A stretch of DNA of 54,268 nt, taken from CAYWMP01 sp964459445. GTDB taxonomy: Bacteria; Desulfobacterota; DSM-4660; Desulfatiglandales; HGW-15. This document shows positions 53,493 through 54,268 of the stretch, one piece after another. How positions within the stretch are numbered: position 1 is the stretch's first letter; each line of letters starts with the position of its first letter. The stretch spans positions 1 through 54,268 of the forward strand of contig CAYWMP010000013.1 of the NCBI GenBank assembly GCA_964459445.1, given 5' to 3'. Made by a program: the position numbers and the translations under genes. Below the pieces are notes generated by a model. It did no database searches. It had not been told where the DNA came from and saw nothing but the letters and a program-made list of their open reading frames with translations.

Positions 53493-53521
53493 TCATCCGG
53501 AAATCAAAGATTCCCGGATGA
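53493..53521 (+). terminator. Strong hairpin after the DUF1573 gene
   Basis: TCATCCGGAAATC, loop AAA, GATTCCCGGATGA: a 13-bp stem with one mismatch, starting four bases after the stop codon. A T run follows only about 35 bases later, so it is either a terminator variant or an mRNA 3'-end stabiliser for the rex-DUF1573 transcript. Confidence 0.55.
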
Positions 53522-53586
53522 GCGTTCAGCATTCAGCCAATTGGTTGTTATTGATTTTTTTTTGATTGATGAAAGCTGCTGAAAGT

Positions 53587-53619
53587 GCGCCCGTCCTCCG
53601 CAGTAGCCTGCTACGGAGG
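53587..53619 (-). repeat. Palindromic REP-like element, second copy
   Basis: The reverse complement matches 47896-47929 with one single-base gap and one substitution. It forms a hairpin around CCTCCGTAGC and GCTACTGCGGAGG. It lies between the DUF1573 gene and the SnoaL-like gene, two convergent units. Confidence 0.8.
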
Positions 53620-53654
53620 GTGGAAATCGGGAAAGCAACCTTTCCGGATGGAAA

Positions 53655-54014
53655 CTAGAATTTGCCCGTGTCTTTGAAGAAGTCACTGATAACCCTTATC
53701 TTCCCCTTTTCCGTTTCAAGAAGGGTCACCCCCTCGTTTTCATAGTGCTCCCCCGTCTTGTTCACCCCTTGATTTGTCCAGTGGATAGCCGCCCAGGGTC
53801 TTTGTATGATTTTTCTTTGGACATGAAACTCCAAACGGGGAAAACGGCGATACAGGATCTTAAAGAATCGTTCTATCTGATTTCTCCCCGCCAGTGGCTG
53901 CGTCTTTGGGAAATAGAGAACGGCATCATCCCCCAGCAGATCTTCGAATTGATCCAATTCCCTGTTGTTCACGTGATAGAAAAATTTGTCCATCAGTTTT
54001 TCCATTGTCGTCAA
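53655..54014 (-). CDS. SnoaL-like/NTF2-fold protein
   Basis: A 119-residue small alpha+beta barrel of the SnoaL/NTF2 superfamily: DKFFYHVNNRELDQFEDLLG, DDAVLYFPKTQPLAGRNQIE, RPWAAIHWTNQGVNKTGEHY and the final strand KIRVISDFFKDTGKF. Such proteins bind or isomerise small hydrophobic ligands, and many have unknown roles. GGGAGG lies close to a TTG at 54014 and farther from an ATG three codons on, so the exact start is uncertain by three residues. It is a single-gene unit, convergent with the rex operon. Confidence 0.88.
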   Translation of the reverse strand: MTTMEKLMDKFFYHVNNRELDQFEDLLGDDAVLYFPKTQPLAGRNQIERFFKILYRRFPRLEFHVQRKIIQRPWAAIHWTNQGVNKTGEHYENEGVTLLETEKGKIRVISDFFKDTGKF

Positions 54015-54268
54015 AGGGCCTCCCTTCTACCTGATTATTTTGCTATCGAATAGCACTGCGGTGTATTATCAGAATTTTGCATGAGGTTCTAAAGAATTGG
54101 TTTGATGTTAACCCTAGCGTTGCATAAAACTTGAGTTCAAAACGCTATAGATTGGGTCAGCAAGGGATGTTTGAACATTTTCAAGGACGATAGCGTATTA
54201 AACATACGGTGAGGTCTTGAAAATGGGCAAACGTTTCTTGAAGGCCTGATATAGAGCGAGCGAAGCGG
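54015..54268. other. Terminal spacer
   Basis: About 250 bases to the window edge without a gene. A 7-bp inverted pair (ACGCTAT near 54141 and ATAGCGT near 54191) lies here. It could be a small intergenic repeat or part of a promoter for a gene beyond the edge. Confidence 0.3.

Overview
This 54.3-kb window (a scaffold piece with one 100-N gap at 39981-40080) reads as chromosomal DNA of an anaerobic Gram-negative bacterium, most likely a sulfate-reducing or syntrophic member of the Desulfobacterota (former Deltaproteobacteria). The assignment is an inference. It rests on a tungsten-type aldehyde ferredoxin oxidoreductase, an iron alcohol dehydrogenase, a Rex redox repressor, a degenerate B12-binding domain, many large histidine kinases, ADP-type SucCD, RNase J, and a probable selenoprotein. 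There are no rRNA or tRNA genes, no CRISPR array and no intact insertion sequence.

Layout. 1-403: a decayed minus-strand remnant in which a RhuM-like gene is joined to the tail of an ATPase-type regulator. 971-6271: a double-length UvrA (four ABC ATPase sites in one chain). 6862-8021: a frameshifted ABC substrate-binding protein, closed by a two-way terminator. 8104-13758 (minus): a three-gene operon of a DapF-like epimerase with an extra N-terminus, a major facilitator fused to two periplasmic sensor regions, and a 524-residue orphan protein. 14349-21359 (plus): a signalling block of two related hybrid-free kinases, a three-receiver diguanylate cyclase and a receiver-kinase. 21467-23670: sucC and sucD. 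24014-30436: a small zinc protein, tatA, ssb (minus), RNase J, FtsK and a LolA-like protein. 30454-32521 (minus): a MoxR ATPase and von Willebrand protein pair. 33244-35121: archease and RtcB, an RNA-ligation operon. 35274-40847: a B12-domain protein without the cobalt-binding histidine, a sugar-nucleotide-type nucleotidyltransferase, an acyl-CoA synthetase, a lipid kinase and an HDAC-like hydrolase. 41039-44883: a Cys-rich miniprotein, Fe-alcohol dehydrogenase, an SCP2 protein and AOR. 44920-51718 (minus): K+ channel, zinc-ribbon membrane protein, hpt, a hypothetical protein, a thioesterase and a PAS-PAS-GAF kinase with a Cys-rich insert. 52121-53489: rex and a DUF1573 protein interrupted by one in-frame TGA exactly where the family has the first Cys of its Cys-Gly-Cys motif, which makes it a strong selenoprotein candidate.

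Taken together the genes fit an energy-limited anaerobe with extensive signal transduction. The alcohol dehydrogenase, AOR, acyl-CoA synthetase and SucCD handle alcohol, aldehyde, acid and CoA-thioester interconversion, and Rex senses the NADH/NAD+ ratio. The most unusual items are the probable selenoprotein, the asymmetric double UvrA, the sensor-transporter operon, and two nested long inverted repeats of about 200 bp in intergenic spacers.
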